The translations under genes and the position numbers were made by a program. The notes under the pieces are model-generated. The model did no database searches. It was not told where the DNA came from and saw only the letters and a list, made by a program, of their open reading frames with translations. From Desulfitibacter alkalitolerans DSM 16504 (lineage in GTDB: Bacteria; Bacillota; DSM-16504; Desulfitibacterales; Desulfitibacteraceae), in contig NZ_JHVU01000027.1 in the NCBI RefSeq assembly GCF_000620305.1, positions 1 to 64,000 of the forward strand: 64,000 bases of DNA. Reading direction: 5' to 3'. Positions 52,547 through 62,385 of this stretch are shown here, one piece after another (the first letter of the stretch is position 1; each line of letters begins with the position of its first letter).

Positions 52547-55500
52547 AGCCTATAAAATTAAAGCTTCAGGGACTCCACAGCTATCAAAATCTCCAGGAGG
52601 TTGACTTTAAAAAACTGTGTGAAAGGGGTACCTTTGGTATATTTGGTCCAACAGGAAGCGGCAAATCCACAGTCTTAGATGCCATAACCCTGGCTCTTTT
52701 TGGAAAAGTGGAAAGGGCACCCAGGAATACCCAGGGAATTCTTAACCATAACTCTAATAAGATTTATGTCTCCTTTACCTTTGAGCTAAACTCCGGGAAT
52801 AGCTCAAAAAGGTATACTGTTGAAAGGCAGTTTAAAAAAGCAGGTGAAAATACAGTTCAAAGCGGCAGCTGTCGTTTAATTGAAGAAGATAAGCTTGGCC
52901 AAAAGGTCCTCGCCGATAAGACCAGGGATGTTGATCAAGGCGTTATTGAGATTTTAGGGCTTACTGCAGATGACTTTACCAGGGCAGTTGTCCTTCCCCA
53001 GGGTAAATTTGCAGAGTTCTTATCCCTTCAAGGGCGTGACCGCAGGATGATGCTCCAGAGGCTTTTTAACCTTGAAGCCTATGGGGACAAGCTTCAGGAA
53101 AAGGTCAAAAAAAGAATTGAGGCAGCAGCCAGTGCCCTGGATGGGATAGAACGTGAAAAGCAGGGCTTGGGTGATGCTTCAGAAACAGCCCTGGAAAAGG
53201 CAAAGCTGGCATTGGCAAAAGCAGAAGAATTAGAGTCCATGAGCAAGAATGGTCTTGAAAAGGCACAAAAAAACCATGATGAGTCCAGGGAAATCTGGCA
53301 AAAGCAGATAGAGCTCAATGGTATAATTAAGGATAAAGAGCTTTTACTGGAACAAGAAAATGAAATGACAGAATCTGAAAAAGAACTAACCAGGGCTGAA
53401 AGGGCCGAGGCTATTAGACACCTGTTAGAGGAACAGGAACATCTGGATAAATTGAAAAGCACCCAGGCAGGAGAATTGGCAGCAGCCCAGGAGAACTTTG
53501 ATAGAACAGAAGGGCAGGTAAAAAGCCTTCAAGAAGCTTTTTTAAATACCCAGGGGGAATGGGAAGAAAAACAGCCCCTGCTTATTGAGAAAAAAGCAAA
53601 GCTGGAGGAGGCTAAAGCCCTTGAAAGGGATATTGAAGCCTTGGCAGCTGAGGGACGGGAAATAAACAAAAGCAAAGCAGCCTGCACAGCTGGGATAACA
53701 GAGTTGGAAAAACGAAGCCAGGAGCTAAGGTCCAATAGGGAAGCAAAAACTAGTGAGCAAAACAAAATAAAGAATTTAATAAAAGAAAATACCATTGCTC
53801 CTGAGAAGAGGCAGCAGATTAATATTTCCTACAATGTATATACACAGTATCAGGATATTTTAGTCCTTATAAAAGAAGGCGAAAAAGAATTAAATCTCAA
53901 AAATAATCAGTATGAGAAAGCCCAAAAAGAACTGCAGCAGGCAGAGGAGCTCCTGACAGGAGCAGTTTTAGAGGAAAAAAGTGTTTTGGAAGGCCTTGAA
54001 GAAGAGAAAAAAAGAAGCCCCGGAGATGAAAAGGAGCTTCAGGATAAGAAAAAGTCCCTGGGCATGAGTTTTCACCATGTAAATGAGGTTATGCGTCTAG
54101 AAAAAGAGATAGAGGGCATTAAAGAAAAAATAAAAGCTCTAACAGTGGATTTATCTGCAGTTGAGGAAAACCTCAAGCTGATGGATGCAAACCATAGTGA
54201 ACTAAAAACAGACCTCAAGGCTTTAAGGGAACTAAAGGCTGACCTGGAAAAGCAATTGAAAGATAAAGAAAGAGGTAGCCTGGCAGCCTTGCTTGTTGAG
54301 TCTCTGACAGTTGGCATGCCTTGTCCAGTTTGCGGCTCCAGGGAGCATCCTGCACCAGCCCAGACAGATGAAAGTATGGAGGAAATAAATATATTAAGGG
54401 AGAAATTGGCAGGGTGCAGCCAGTCCCTTGATAAAGCATCAGAAGAATTGACAGTAAGTGAAAAAAGCATCTATCAGCTTCAGCTATCCAGGGATAGCCT
54501 ACAGGAAAGGCTTAAGCAAGAGGAACTGCTCCTGGAAGAGAAAAAGGCTCACGTGCTCGAGGAAAGAAGCAAGCTTCCTGCTAAATGGCAGGGACTTGAC
54601 CCCCATGAGCTTAAGGTAACATATGACAGGGAAACCCTGGAGCTTGAGAATCAGGAAAAAGAGATTGCCTTGTGGGTAAAAAGAAAGGAGGTCCTGGAGC
54701 AGCTTGCTGCAGAGACCAAGGAAAAGGTCAATGGGGTACGTTCTAAAAAAGAAATTCTTTTAAGCCGTACCCAGGGCCTCCATGACAATATGAAGGAGGC
54801 AGAGGGAAAGCTTGCTGTACTCCGACAGAGGTTAGCTGAAAAGGGTGTTGAGCTGGATAAAGCAAGGGGAAGTATGGAAGTATCAGATATAATTAATCAG
54901 TGGATAAAGCTTGACCAAGTGGATAAAAAAGCGGCTCAGCTCAAAATTCACCTTGAAAAGATTGAACAGGAACTGGAAAATACAATTGGTTTCCTGGAAA
55001 AAACAGAAAATGAACTTAAGGTGAAACAGCTTCAAGAGGCTGAGCTGAACACCAGTTTAAGCCAGTTAAAGACTATTTATGAGCAGAAAAAGGCTCTTTT
55101 GTATACTATAACCGCTGGAGATACTGCCGAAAAACTCTTAACACAAACGAATATAGAATTGGATGCTTTAAAGGATAAAAGGGAAAAGACAAGGCTTAAT
55201 CTGGACATGGCTGTAGAAAAAAAGGCTCAGGCTGAAAAGAGCCTAACTACCTTAAAGGCCGATTTTGCCAGTACCCAATACAGGTTAGATGCTGTAATAC
55301 AGAAGCTTCTCAGCAGCTTACAGAACCAGGACTTTGCAAATGAGTTGGATGCCAGAAATTCGCTGCGTCCTGTGGATGTTCGTGACGAGCTAAGGGATAA
55401 GCTGCAAAGGTATAACAAAAAGCTGGAAGCCTTGTTGGAAAGGGAAAGAGATTTGCAGAAGCTCCTTGAACAAAAAACACTATCTGAACATGAGTGGCAT

Positions 55501-56160
55501 GCTGTTCAAGACCAGTTAAAAGCCTCCCTGGAGAATTATCAGAAGTGCCTAGAAGAAAAAGGGGCAGCAGCAAGGGTCCTGCAGGATATTAAAGATAAGC
55601 ATATCAGGTGGCGGCAGCTTGAAGAGGAATCCAGCAAACTTCAAAGATATGAAAATCTTTTAAAAGACTTAAAGAGAGTCTTGACTGGCAATGCCCTGGT
55701 GGAGTTCATGGCAGAGGAACACCTGCTAAATGTTGCCAGGATAGCATCTATTAGACTTGGAGACCTTACAAATAATCGTTACACCCTTGAGGTAGATGGA
55801 GATGGCGGCTTCATTATCAGAGACGATGCCAATGGGGGCTTTAAAAGACCTGTAACTTCATTATCTGGGGGTGAGACCTTTCTAGTATCATTTTCCCTGG
55901 CACTGGCCCTTTCATCCCAGATCCAGTTAAGGGGTACATATCCCCTGGAATTTTTCTTCTTAGATGAAGGCTTTGGCTCTTTAGATCAAGACCTGCTGGA
56001 GGTGGTTATTTCAGCTTTGGAGAGACTGCAGATGGAGAAACTTTCCATAGGTGTTATCAGCCATGTTCAGGAAATGAGAAACCAGATGACAAGGAAACTC
56101 ATTGTCACGCCTGCCCAGTTAGGTGGCGAAGGAAGTAAACTGTCTTTGGAAATTGGCTGA
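52543..56160 (+). CDS. sbcC: Nuclease SbcCD subunit C (Rad50-like ATPase)
   Basis: 1205 residues. Walker A GPTGSGKST (about 35-43), Q-loop, two very long antiparallel coiled-coil arms, and a zinc hook CPVCGS near residue 594 between them. C-terminal ABC signature SLSGGETFLVSFSLALALSS (about 1106) and Walker B FFFLDEGFGSLD (about 1137). Complete. It partners the SbcD nuclease; the SOS and recombination role matches the adjacent addBA genes. Confidence 0.97.
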   Translation: MKPIKLKLQGLHSYQNLQEVDFKKLCERGTFGIFGPTGSGKSTVLDAITLALFGKVERAPRNTQGILNHNSNKIYVSFTFELNSGNSSKRYTVERQFKKAGENTVQSGSCRLIEEDKLGQKVLADKTRDVDQGVIEILGLTADDFTRAVVLPQGKFAEFLSLQGRDRRMMLQRLFNLEAYGDKLQEKVKKRIEAAASALDGIEREKQGLGDASETALEKAKLALAKAEELESMSKNGLEKAQKNHDESREIWQKQIELNGIIKDKELLLEQENEMTESEKELTRAERAEAIRHLLEEQEHLDKLKSTQAGELAAAQENFDRTEGQVKSLQEAFLNTQGEWEEKQPLLIEKKAKLEEAKALERDIEALAAEGREINKSKAACTAGITELEKRSQELRSNREAKTSEQNKIKNLIKENTIAPEKRQQINISYNVYTQYQDILVLIKEGEKELNLKNNQYEKAQKELQQAEELLTGAVLEEKSVLEGLEEEKKRSPGDEKELQDKKKSLGMSFHHVNEVMRLEKEIEGIKEKIKALTVDLSAVEENLKLMDANHSELKTDLKALRELKADLEKQLKDKERGSLAALLVESLTVGMPCPVCGSREHPAPAQTDESMEEINILREKLAGCSQSLDKASEELTVSEKSIYQLQLSRDSLQERLKQEELLLEEKKAHVLEERSKLPAKWQGLDPHELKVTYDRETLELENQEKEIALWVKRKEVLEQLAAETKEKVNGVRSKKEILLSRTQGLHDNMKEAEGKLAVLRQRLAEKGVELDKARGSMEVSDIINQWIKLDQVDKKAAQLKIHLEKIEQELENTIGFLEKTENELKVKQLQEAELNTSLSQLKTIYEQKKALLYTITAGDTAEKLLTQTNIELDALKDKREKTRLNLDMAVEKKAQAEKSLTTLKADFASTQYRLDAVIQKLLSSLQNQDFANELDARNSLRPVDVRDELRDKLQRYNKKLEALLERERDLQKLLEQKTLSEHEWHAVQDQLKASLENYQKCLEEKGAAARVLQDIKDKHIRWRQLEEESSKLQRYENLLKDLKRVLTGNALVEFMAEEHLLNVARIASIRLGDLTNNRYTLEVDGDGGFIIRDDANGGFKRPVTSLSGGETFLVSFSLALALSSQIQLRGTYPLEFFFLDEGFGSLDQDLLEVVISALERLQMEKLSIGVISHVQEMRNQMTRKLIVTPAQLGGEGSKLSLEIG

Positions 56161-56268
56161 TAAAAATGGTAAATTGTTGGAACAATATATACGTTCCTTC
56201 AGTCTAACTATATATGAGACCTGCCCAGTAACAGCAATAAATTCAGCAGAAGAAATGGAGGAAAGATA

Positions 56269-58839
56269 ATGATCAGGCTTATTACAGCTTTATTAATTGC
56301 CATATTTATGGTACTGCCCGTACATGCATCAGAGATACCAGGAGTGGCACAGGCCCCAGGGCCAGAATTGAAGGAAACCACACCAATTACCTCTGGAGCG
56401 GTACTCAAGGAGTATCAATGGCAGTCTTCAAGTGGTCATGTAAATATCAATGTTATTGAGGTAGATCTAAATAACCCCCATGTCCATGTGGAAGTAATTC
56501 CAGGGGGTGGAAGGCTAACCCAGAGACTAAACGTTTCTGCCATGGCAAGGAATACTGGAGCAGCAGCCGCAATTAATGGGGATTTCTTTAATACAAGGGG
56601 AGAGGGAGTGCCAATTGGACCAATGGTAATGGGCTCCCGGCTTGTTTCCTCTCCAGCAGTGCTTCAAGGTATTTTTGCTTTGGGTATAACCAGGGATAGA
56701 ACAGCTTACATAGAGCCTTTTTCCTTTCAAGGAAAGGTTACAGCACCTACAGGAGCACAGTTTCAGCTTTCAGGGCTGAATAAAACAGTATATTGGGAAG
56801 AACCGGCAGGTATTCACAGCCATGCCAACAAGCTGCATCTTTACAATGATCTCTGGGGAGGTAAGACTAGGGGCCATGATAGTTGGACAACTCCCACAGA
56901 GATGCTTGTAAAAGATGGCAGGGTGGTAGAAATAGTAACAGGGCAGTACTTTGATTATCCAGTTCCCCAGGGAACTTATATATTAAGAGGCCATGGCGAG
57001 GCAGCAAGGTTTATTGTAGAGAACTTCCAGCCCGGGGATATGGTAGACATCCAGTATTCCATTAATCCCAACAGGGATTGGACCATGGTAGTGGGGGGAC
57101 ATGCTTTACTTGTTAATGACGGCAAAGCAGTGCCTTATACCAGGGATCTTGCAGCTTTAGGCGGTGTTCGGGCAAGGACTGCTGCCGGAATTTCCAGGGA
57201 CGGTAAAACCTTATATATAGTAGGAGTTGAAAGGAGCACCCCCATTAGTGTTGGGTTAAGCCTGACCAACCTGTCCAAGTTTTTTGAAGAAATTGGTGCC
57301 TGGAAGGCCGTAAACCTTGACGGTGGCGGATCTACTACAATGGTGTCAAGGCCCCTTGGGGAATGGGATACTAGAAGGGTTTTTGCTCCAGAGCAGTCCC
57401 AGGAACGCCTAGTGGTTAATGCCATAGGCATTTATTCAAAAGCACCACAGGGACAGCTAAAGGGCTTGCTTATTGGCGGCGCAGATTTACTGTTAATTAA
57501 CGAAGAGGCTAACTACACATTGAAGGGCTATGATGAGTATTACAACCCTGTAGATGTAAAAGCCCTGTCTGTAAAGTGGCGGGAAGCAGGAAACATAGGT
57601 AATCTGGAAGGAAATAGATTTATAGCAGGGAAACCAGGACTTACAGAAATAATAGCAAGTGTAAACTTTACTAATGTCAGAATGCCTGTTCAGGTCATTG
57701 GCAAGCAGGATGTTAGTGCCATGATCTTGACAAGCGCTAATGATGCTGGTGTTGCTGGCAGCCAGAGGCAGCTGCAGCTTGTGGTCAAGACAAAATCTGG
57801 AGAAAGTCGTCAGGTTCCAGCCAACCTGGTCCAGTGGCAGTTCCATGGCTTAAAGGGACACGTGTCACCCCAGGGCATATTAACCATTGAGGATACCATG
57901 GGCAGCAATATTGGCTTTGTAGTTGCAAGATACCAGGGCTTCAGTGCTCCCCTGGCATTGCAGTTTAAGGGAGAAGCAGATGTTTTTTCCTTTAATACCC
58001 TCCAGGGTATTGCTTTTGAAGGATTTCCCCAGGGAGTTCTTGGCAGTATATCACTGGTCAACGACCCTGCAAATCCCCAGGCACAGGTTACAAGACTGGA
58101 ATATGATTTTACTAGAGGTCAGGGAACAAATGCTGCTTATATTAGGCTTGCTGAAAATGGTCTGCTGATTGATGACACAGCTCAAGGCTTTGGGGTGAGC
58201 ATTCATGGAAATAACGGCAATGAATGGATAAGGGCAGAGGTCCAGGATGGCAGCGGTACTATCCACAGACTTGACCTAACCCCAGGTCTTAACTGGACAG
58301 GATGGAGGAAGCTGCAGGCTAATACAGCATCCTTGACCAGACCAGTAACCCTAAAACGCATATATGTTGCTGTGCCAGAAGAGCAGAGGGGTCAAAGGAG
58401 CCTGCAGGGTAGTATCCTTATAAAGGGGTTAACCTTTATATATGGAACCAGGGAAACACAGCCTTCGCAGCAGCAGGTACTGGAGCTTACAATAGGGCAA
58501 AAAACTTTAATGGTAAATGGTGCTAAAACAGAAATGGATGTTGCACCACTAGTGGTAAATGGCCGTACACTGGTACCAGTTAGATTTATCTCCCAGGCTC
58601 TCGGTTCATCAGTTCTCTGGGACGGGGCAGCCAGAAATGCTACAGTTATTAAAGGCAGACGCTGGATTGACCTCTGGCCAGGGGAAGCTGTCATGGTTGT
58701 TGATGGAAATGGGGTCAATTTAGATGTGGCACCCCAGCTAATCCAGGGGCGTACCATGCTTCCCCTAAGGGCAGTTGCAGAAAGCCTTGATTTGTCAGTG
58801 CATTGGGATCCAGCTGCACAAAAAATAACCTTGAAGTAA
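56269..58839 (+). CDS. Secreted phosphodiester-glycosidase-family protein with copper-amine-oxidase-type stalk repeats
   Basis: 856 residues, ATG behind GGAGGAAAG. Cleavable signal peptide (about 1-20, ending VHASE). Residues about 70-390 are the NAGPA/phosphodiester glycosidase domain: AINGDFFNTRGEGVPIGP, GGHALLVNDGKAVPY, RARTAAGISRDGKTLYIVGV and NLDGGGSTTMV. Middle part is beta-rich, Ig-like. The C-terminus has two copies of the copper-amine-oxidase N-terminal domain (VNGAKTEMDVAPLVVNGRTL, VPVRFISQALG; DVAPQLIQGRTMLPLRAVAE), a common cell-surface module in Clostridia. Probably acts on wall or exopolysaccharide phosphodiesters. Confidence 0.88.
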   Translation: MIRLITALLIAIFMVLPVHASEIPGVAQAPGPELKETTPITSGAVLKEYQWQSSSGHVNINVIEVDLNNPHVHVEVIPGGGRLTQRLNVSAMARNTGAAAAINGDFFNTRGEGVPIGPMVMGSRLVSSPAVLQGIFALGITRDRTAYIEPFSFQGKVTAPTGAQFQLSGLNKTVYWEEPAGIHSHANKLHLYNDLWGGKTRGHDSWTTPTEMLVKDGRVVEIVTGQYFDYPVPQGTYILRGHGEAARFIVENFQPGDMVDIQYSINPNRDWTMVVGGHALLVNDGKAVPYTRDLAALGGVRARTAAGISRDGKTLYIVGVERSTPISVGLSLTNLSKFFEEIGAWKAVNLDGGGSTTMVSRPLGEWDTRRVFAPEQSQERLVVNAIGIYSKAPQGQLKGLLIGGADLLLINEEANYTLKGYDEYYNPVDVKALSVKWREAGNIGNLEGNRFIAGKPGLTEIIASVNFTNVRMPVQVIGKQDVSAMILTSANDAGVAGSQRQLQLVVKTKSGESRQVPANLVQWQFHGLKGHVSPQGILTIEDTMGSNIGFVVARYQGFSAPLALQFKGEADVFSFNTLQGIAFEGFPQGVLGSISLVNDPANPQAQVTRLEYDFTRGQGTNAAYIRLAENGLLIDDTAQGFGVSIHGNNGNEWIRAEVQDGSGTIHRLDLTPGLNWTGWRKLQANTASLTRPVTLKRIYVAVPEEQRGQRSLQGSILIKGLTFIYGTRETQPSQQQVLELTIGQKTLMVNGAKTEMDVAPLVVNGRTLVPVRFISQALGSSVLWDGAARNATVIKGRRWIDLWPGEAVMVVDGNGVNLDVAPQLIQGRTMLPLRAVAESLDLSVHWDPAAQKITLK

Positions 58840-58845
58840 ATAAAG

Positions 58846-58883
58846 AAATTCTCTCCTGGAACAATATCGGAGAGAATTTTTTT
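58846..58883 (+). terminator. Terminator after the glycosidase gene
   Basis: AAATTCTCTCC pairs with GGAGAGAATTT around a 12-base loop and is followed by a run of T, seven bases after the stop. Confidence 0.9.
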
Positions 58884-58958
58884 ATAAAAAGGATATTTTG
58901 TGCCAAAATTGAATTATTAGGAAGAGAGAGATTATATATAAAATTTGTGGAGGAAAGT

Positions 58959-60230
58959 ATGTTTTCAACGAAGAGTGCCGTTGAGAAGGATATTAATGAC
59001 TTGATTCAAACCTATAAAATTAGTACCAATGTAGATTGTATGGCTTATAGTATATGTGGTGAATATATAACAAATGAAGGCTATTTTGAACGGAATGATT
59101 TTTGTAAAATGATTCAGGAGTATGATAATGAGAAAATATGTATACAGTCTTATATTTATAGTGCCTTACAGGCGGAAAAATTCAGGCAGCCTTCTGTATT
59201 TTTTTGTCCATACGGTCTAGTTAATTGGACTGTGCCGATAGTAATAAGTGGTGAATTAAAATTCTTCTTAACTAGTGGTCCGGTATTGATACATGAGGTA
59301 GATGAATTATTGATAGACAATATCTTTAAACAAAACCCTTCATATGCAGAGAAAAGTGATGAAATAATAGCCAAGCTTAGAGAAGTAAAAGTCTTAAGTA
59401 CTATTGAAGTAAAATACCTTTCAGATATACTACTTAGGTTAGCAAAGAGCTTTATGGCTGAAAAAATAGTAATCCAGGAAAACAGGCGTAAAATGGATAC
59501 CATAAACACTAAGCTATCTGAAATTGTTAACATGATAAACCCAAGCAAAAAAAACTCAAGAACAGAAACCAGGCCGACAAGCTTTTTCTCGTTTGAAATG
59601 GAAAAAGATCTTATAACTAATGTCAGGCTGGGAGATAAGAAGGGGTCACGTAAGATTATCAACGAGATTTTGGATTTTGCTTATAAGCACAATAATTTTG
59701 AAGTAATCAAGCTAAATGTTGTTAGTCTGATAATAGCTTCGGCACATGCTTCTATAGAAGCAGGGGCTGACCTTGATACGGTATTTGACCTTGAATTTGT
59801 ATACATGAAAAAAGTACTAGAGATAACCAATTTTGATAAATTACGCATCACCTTAATAGAGTGTGTGGATGGATTGATAGAATGTGCGTTTTCTACTGCT
59901 AACATTGAAAATAAGGATATAATCTTTAAAGTTATCAACTATATTCGAGAAAACTATCGTAGTGTAAGTCTTAAGGAGGTTTCTTCAAAATTTCATCTTA
60001 ACCCTACTTATTTAAGCAGATTATTTAAAGAAGAAACGGGAATATCCTATATAGATTATGTTAATAGAGTTAAAATCGAAGCAAGCAAATCTTTTTTAAA
60101 GGACGACAGGTCAATTGAAGATGTGGCTAATTTAGTAGGATTCACAAATCAAAGCTACTTTGCCAAAATATTTAAACAAAAAGAAGGTATTACCCCGACG
60201 GAATGGAAAAAAGCTTGCGTTGTAATTTAG
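58959..60230 (+). CDS. AraC-family regulator with PocR sensory domain (first of a pair)
   Basis: 423 residues from the ATG at 58959 behind GTGGAGGAAAG; longer in-frame starts run back through the terminator. N-terminal PocR domain (about 10-115): conserved Cys in VDCMAYS, FCKMI, KICIQS and FFCPYGLVNWTVPI. A helical linker follows, then a C-terminal AraC double helix-turn-helix (SLKEVSSKFHLNPTYLSRLF and IEDVANLVGFTNQSYFAKIF). PocR domains are known from 1,2-propanediol control and are common near methyltransferase genes. Likely activates the methanol genes downstream. Confidence 0.88.
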   Translation: MFSTKSAVEKDINDLIQTYKISTNVDCMAYSICGEYITNEGYFERNDFCKMIQEYDNEKICIQSYIYSALQAEKFRQPSVFFCPYGLVNWTVPIVISGELKFFLTSGPVLIHEVDELLIDNIFKQNPSYAEKSDEIIAKLREVKVLSTIEVKYLSDILLRLAKSFMAEKIVIQENRRKMDTINTKLSEIVNMINPSKKNSRTETRPTSFFSFEMEKDLITNVRLGDKKGSRKIINEILDFAYKHNNFEVIKLNVVSLIIASAHASIEAGADLDTVFDLEFVYMKKVLEITNFDKLRITLIECVDGLIECAFSTANIENKDIIFKVINYIRENYRSVSLKEVSSKFHLNPTYLSRLFKEETGISYIDYVNRVKIEASKSFLKDDRSIEDVANLVGFTNQSYFAKIFKQKEGITPTEWKKACVVI

Positions 60231-60248
60231 TATAGGCGGTGTTTGTCA

Positions 60249-61535
60249 ATGTCAGATAGGGAGCAGGAAGAGTTAACAGTGAGAACAGAACTCAATCAAC
60301 TAGTCATGGATTATAGTTATTCGACAAAAATAAACTGTAAGGCTTTTAATGAGGACGGTACTATGATAGTATCCAGCAATTTTCCCAAAATGCAATTGCA
60401 GTTTTGTCAGTTTATTTATGAGGCAGTTGGCAGCAGTCGTTGCCATAAGTCATACATTTATGGAGCAAAGCAATCGGAAAAATATGGGGATGCATATATC
60501 TACTACTGCCCCTTTGGGTTGGTAAATTGGACAGTACCAATTATAAGGCGTAGGGATGCTAATTTATACTTGATAGGTGGTCCTATCCTGATTCACCAAG
60601 TTGATACAATGCTGCTGGAACAAATACATCAAGTATCGCCTCCATTAAAACAAAGGGAAGAAGAAATTGAACTGTTGTTAAATGATATTAGGTTTATAGA
60701 ACCCAGAAGGGTGAGATATTTAGCGGACCTATTGCTAAGGATCTCAAAGAGTCTAATGGATACAGACTTTTTGAGAATAAATGATATAAGGGAAGATAAC
60801 ATTTTCAAATCTCAGTTGGTAGATAACATATGCACTTTAAAAAAATTCTCAAAGGTTGAATTGCAAGATACCACATCGTATCTAAAAAGCAAGGAAGCGG
60901 ACGTTATTTCCAAGCTAAAAGCCGGAAATATTTTAGGGGCAAAAGAAGTGCTTAACCATATACTTGGATATATCTTTTATGAGAGCTTGGATAATATGGA
61001 CATTATAAAGTGGAAGGCAAGTCAGTTGGTAATCATTTTAGCCCAAATTTTTAGTGAGCTAGGAGCTGAAATGAAAAACATATCTAATATAAAACTTAAG
61101 TATCTTGACAAGATTTTAAAGGCAAATAATATAAACGAATTATCAATGCATATGCTGTCTATATTTGATCATTATAGCGATGCTATTATACCTGTTATAA
61201 ATATTAAAAATAAAGAAGTAATCTTAATAGCAATTAATTATATGAAAAACAATTTTCATAACAATATCAGCCTTCACGAGGTGGCAGTAAAGGTCGGCAT
61301 GCATCCCGTAAATTTCAGCAAGCTGTTCAAAAAAGAAACAGGAAGATCTTTTCCTGACTATTTAAATATAATACGGATTGAAGCGAGCAAGGATCTGCTA
61401 AAGAAGAATCTGCCGTTGGTCGATGTTGCAGTACTGGTGGGATATAATGATCAAAGTTATTTTTCTAAGATATTTAAAAAATTTCAGGGGTTAACTCCAA
61501 AAGAATGGCAAAAAAATAAAGGTATTACTTATTAA
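60249..61535 (+). CDS. AraC-family regulator with PocR sensory domain (second of a pair)
   Basis: 428 residues from the ATG at 60249, behind AGGCGGTG. Paralogue of the preceding protein with the same order: PocR domain with INCKAF, FCQFI, SRCHKS and YYCPFGLVNWTVPI, a helical middle, and an AraC DNA-binding domain (ISLHEVAVKVGMHPVNFSKL, LVDVAVLVGYNDQSYFSKIF). The four Cys positions match in both copies. The stop lies at the start of a 17-base tandem repeat. Confidence 0.88.
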   Translation: MSDREQEELTVRTELNQLVMDYSYSTKINCKAFNEDGTMIVSSNFPKMQLQFCQFIYEAVGSSRCHKSYIYGAKQSEKYGDAYIYYCPFGLVNWTVPIIRRRDANLYLIGGPILIHQVDTMLLEQIHQVSPPLKQREEEIELLLNDIRFIEPRRVRYLADLLLRISKSLMDTDFLRINDIREDNIFKSQLVDNICTLKKFSKVELQDTTSYLKSKEADVISKLKAGNILGAKEVLNHILGYIFYESLDNMDIIKWKASQLVIILAQIFSELGAEMKNISNIKLKYLDKILKANNINELSMHMLSIFDHYSDAIIPVINIKNKEVILIAINYMKNNFHNNISLHEVAVKVGMHPVNFSKLFKKETGRSFPDYLNIIRIEASKDLLKKNLPLVDVAVLVGYNDQSYFSKIFKKFQGLTPKEWQKNKGITY

Positions 61536-61581
61536 TAAAATTATCAAATTAATAAAATTATTAAATTAATAAAATTATCAA
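61531..61581. repeat. Three 17-base tandem repeats upstream of the corrinoid/methyltransferase genes
   Basis: ATTAATAAAATTATCAA, then ATTAATAAAATTATTAA, then ATTAATAAAATTATCAA again, starting on the stop codon of the second PocR/AraC gene. AAAATTATTAAT follows and is partly inverted. The array is 130 bases before the corrinoid gene. Iterated binding sites for one of the AraC-type regulators are a reasonable guess; simple AT-rich slippage is the alternative. Confidence 0.75.
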
Positions 61582-61680
61582 AAAATTATTAATATAACTA
61601 ATTTTTTACAAGAAAGATTACCCTATTCTTCCTAAAATAGCATTAAAGAACCACTATTGACAACTAACGGGGGGGATTAA

Positions 61681-61710
61681 ATGGGTAGCAGATACAAAGG
61701 AGGGATTTAA
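61681..61710 (+). other. Nine-codon leader reading frame before the corrinoid gene
   Basis: An ATG preceded by GGGGGGGATT opens a short frame, MGSRYKGGI, ending two bases before the corrinoid-gene start and overlapping its ribosome site (AAAGGAGGG). It could couple translation or be incidental. Confidence 0.3.
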
Positions 61711-61712
61711 AG

Positions 61713-62363
61713 ATGAGGTGCCAACATCTTAAAAGTATGGAAAAAGCTATTGAAAATGGAAATGTCTTAGAAGTTAGAAACCTTATTAAGGTAGCCCTGG
61801 ATAAAGGTTGTAGACCGGAGGTTATATTACAGGATGGACTGCTTAAGAGTATAGATAATGTATCTGAAAAGTTTAAGAATAAACAAATATTTGTTCCGGA
61901 TCTTTTGCTGGCTACCAGAGCAGGAAATGCCGGTATCAGTTATCTATCCTCCGAGCTTCCATTAAAAGCCCAGGAGTCTTTTGGAAGAATTATAATTGGC
62001 ACAATACGTGGGGATTTGCATGACATTGGCAAGAATATGGTTAAAATATTCTTTGAGATTGCGGGTTTTGAGGTTATTGATTTAGGTACTGATGTTCCAG
62101 TAGAGGGCTTTATTGATGCGGCGAAAAAATATGATCCACAAATAATTGGGTTATCGGCGGCCTTAACAACCACTATGTACGGAATGAAAGATGTTATTAG
62201 AGCATTGGAACAAGATAGAATTAGAGATAAGCATTATGTTATGGTTGGGGGGGTACCAATCACCAGCAGCTTTGCTCGGGGTATTGGTGCGGATATTTTC
62301 GATCCGGACGGCACGTCAGCAGTTATAAAAGCAAAAGGAATATTAAAATGTGCAAATTTTTAA
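61713..62363 (+). CDS. mtaC: Corrinoid protein of a methyltransferase system (MtaC-type)
   Basis: 216 residues, ATG behind AAAGGAGGG. N-terminal four-helix cap domain (about 1-85) and C-terminal cobalamin-binding Rossmann domain with GDLHDIGKN (the DxHxxG motif whose His ligates cobalt), IGLSAALTTTM and MVGGVPI. It carries the methyl group between the substrate methyltransferase and the acceptor enzyme. Directly followed by the methanol methyltransferase gene, hence the MtaC assignment. Confidence 0.93.
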   Translation: MRCQHLKSMEKAIENGNVLEVRNLIKVALDKGCRPEVILQDGLLKSIDNVSEKFKNKQIFVPDLLLATRAGNAGISYLSSELPLKAQESFGRIIIGTIRGDLHDIGKNMVKIFFEIAGFEVIDLGTDVPVEGFIDAAKKYDPQIIGLSAALTTTMYGMKDVIRALEQDRIRDKHYVMVGGVPITSSFARGIGADIFDPDGTSAVIKAKGILKCANF

Positions 62364-62385
62364 AAACAAATAATGGGGGATAATC

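Noticed and set aside
56180..56197. SOS box at GGAAC...GTTCC after sbcC
   Set aside because: The half-sites are nine bases apart, not four as LexA needs, and the stem is too short for a terminator.
59156..59662. 168-codon minus-strand frame inside the first PocR/AraC gene
   Set aside because: Shadow of a confident gene; no recognisable protein features.
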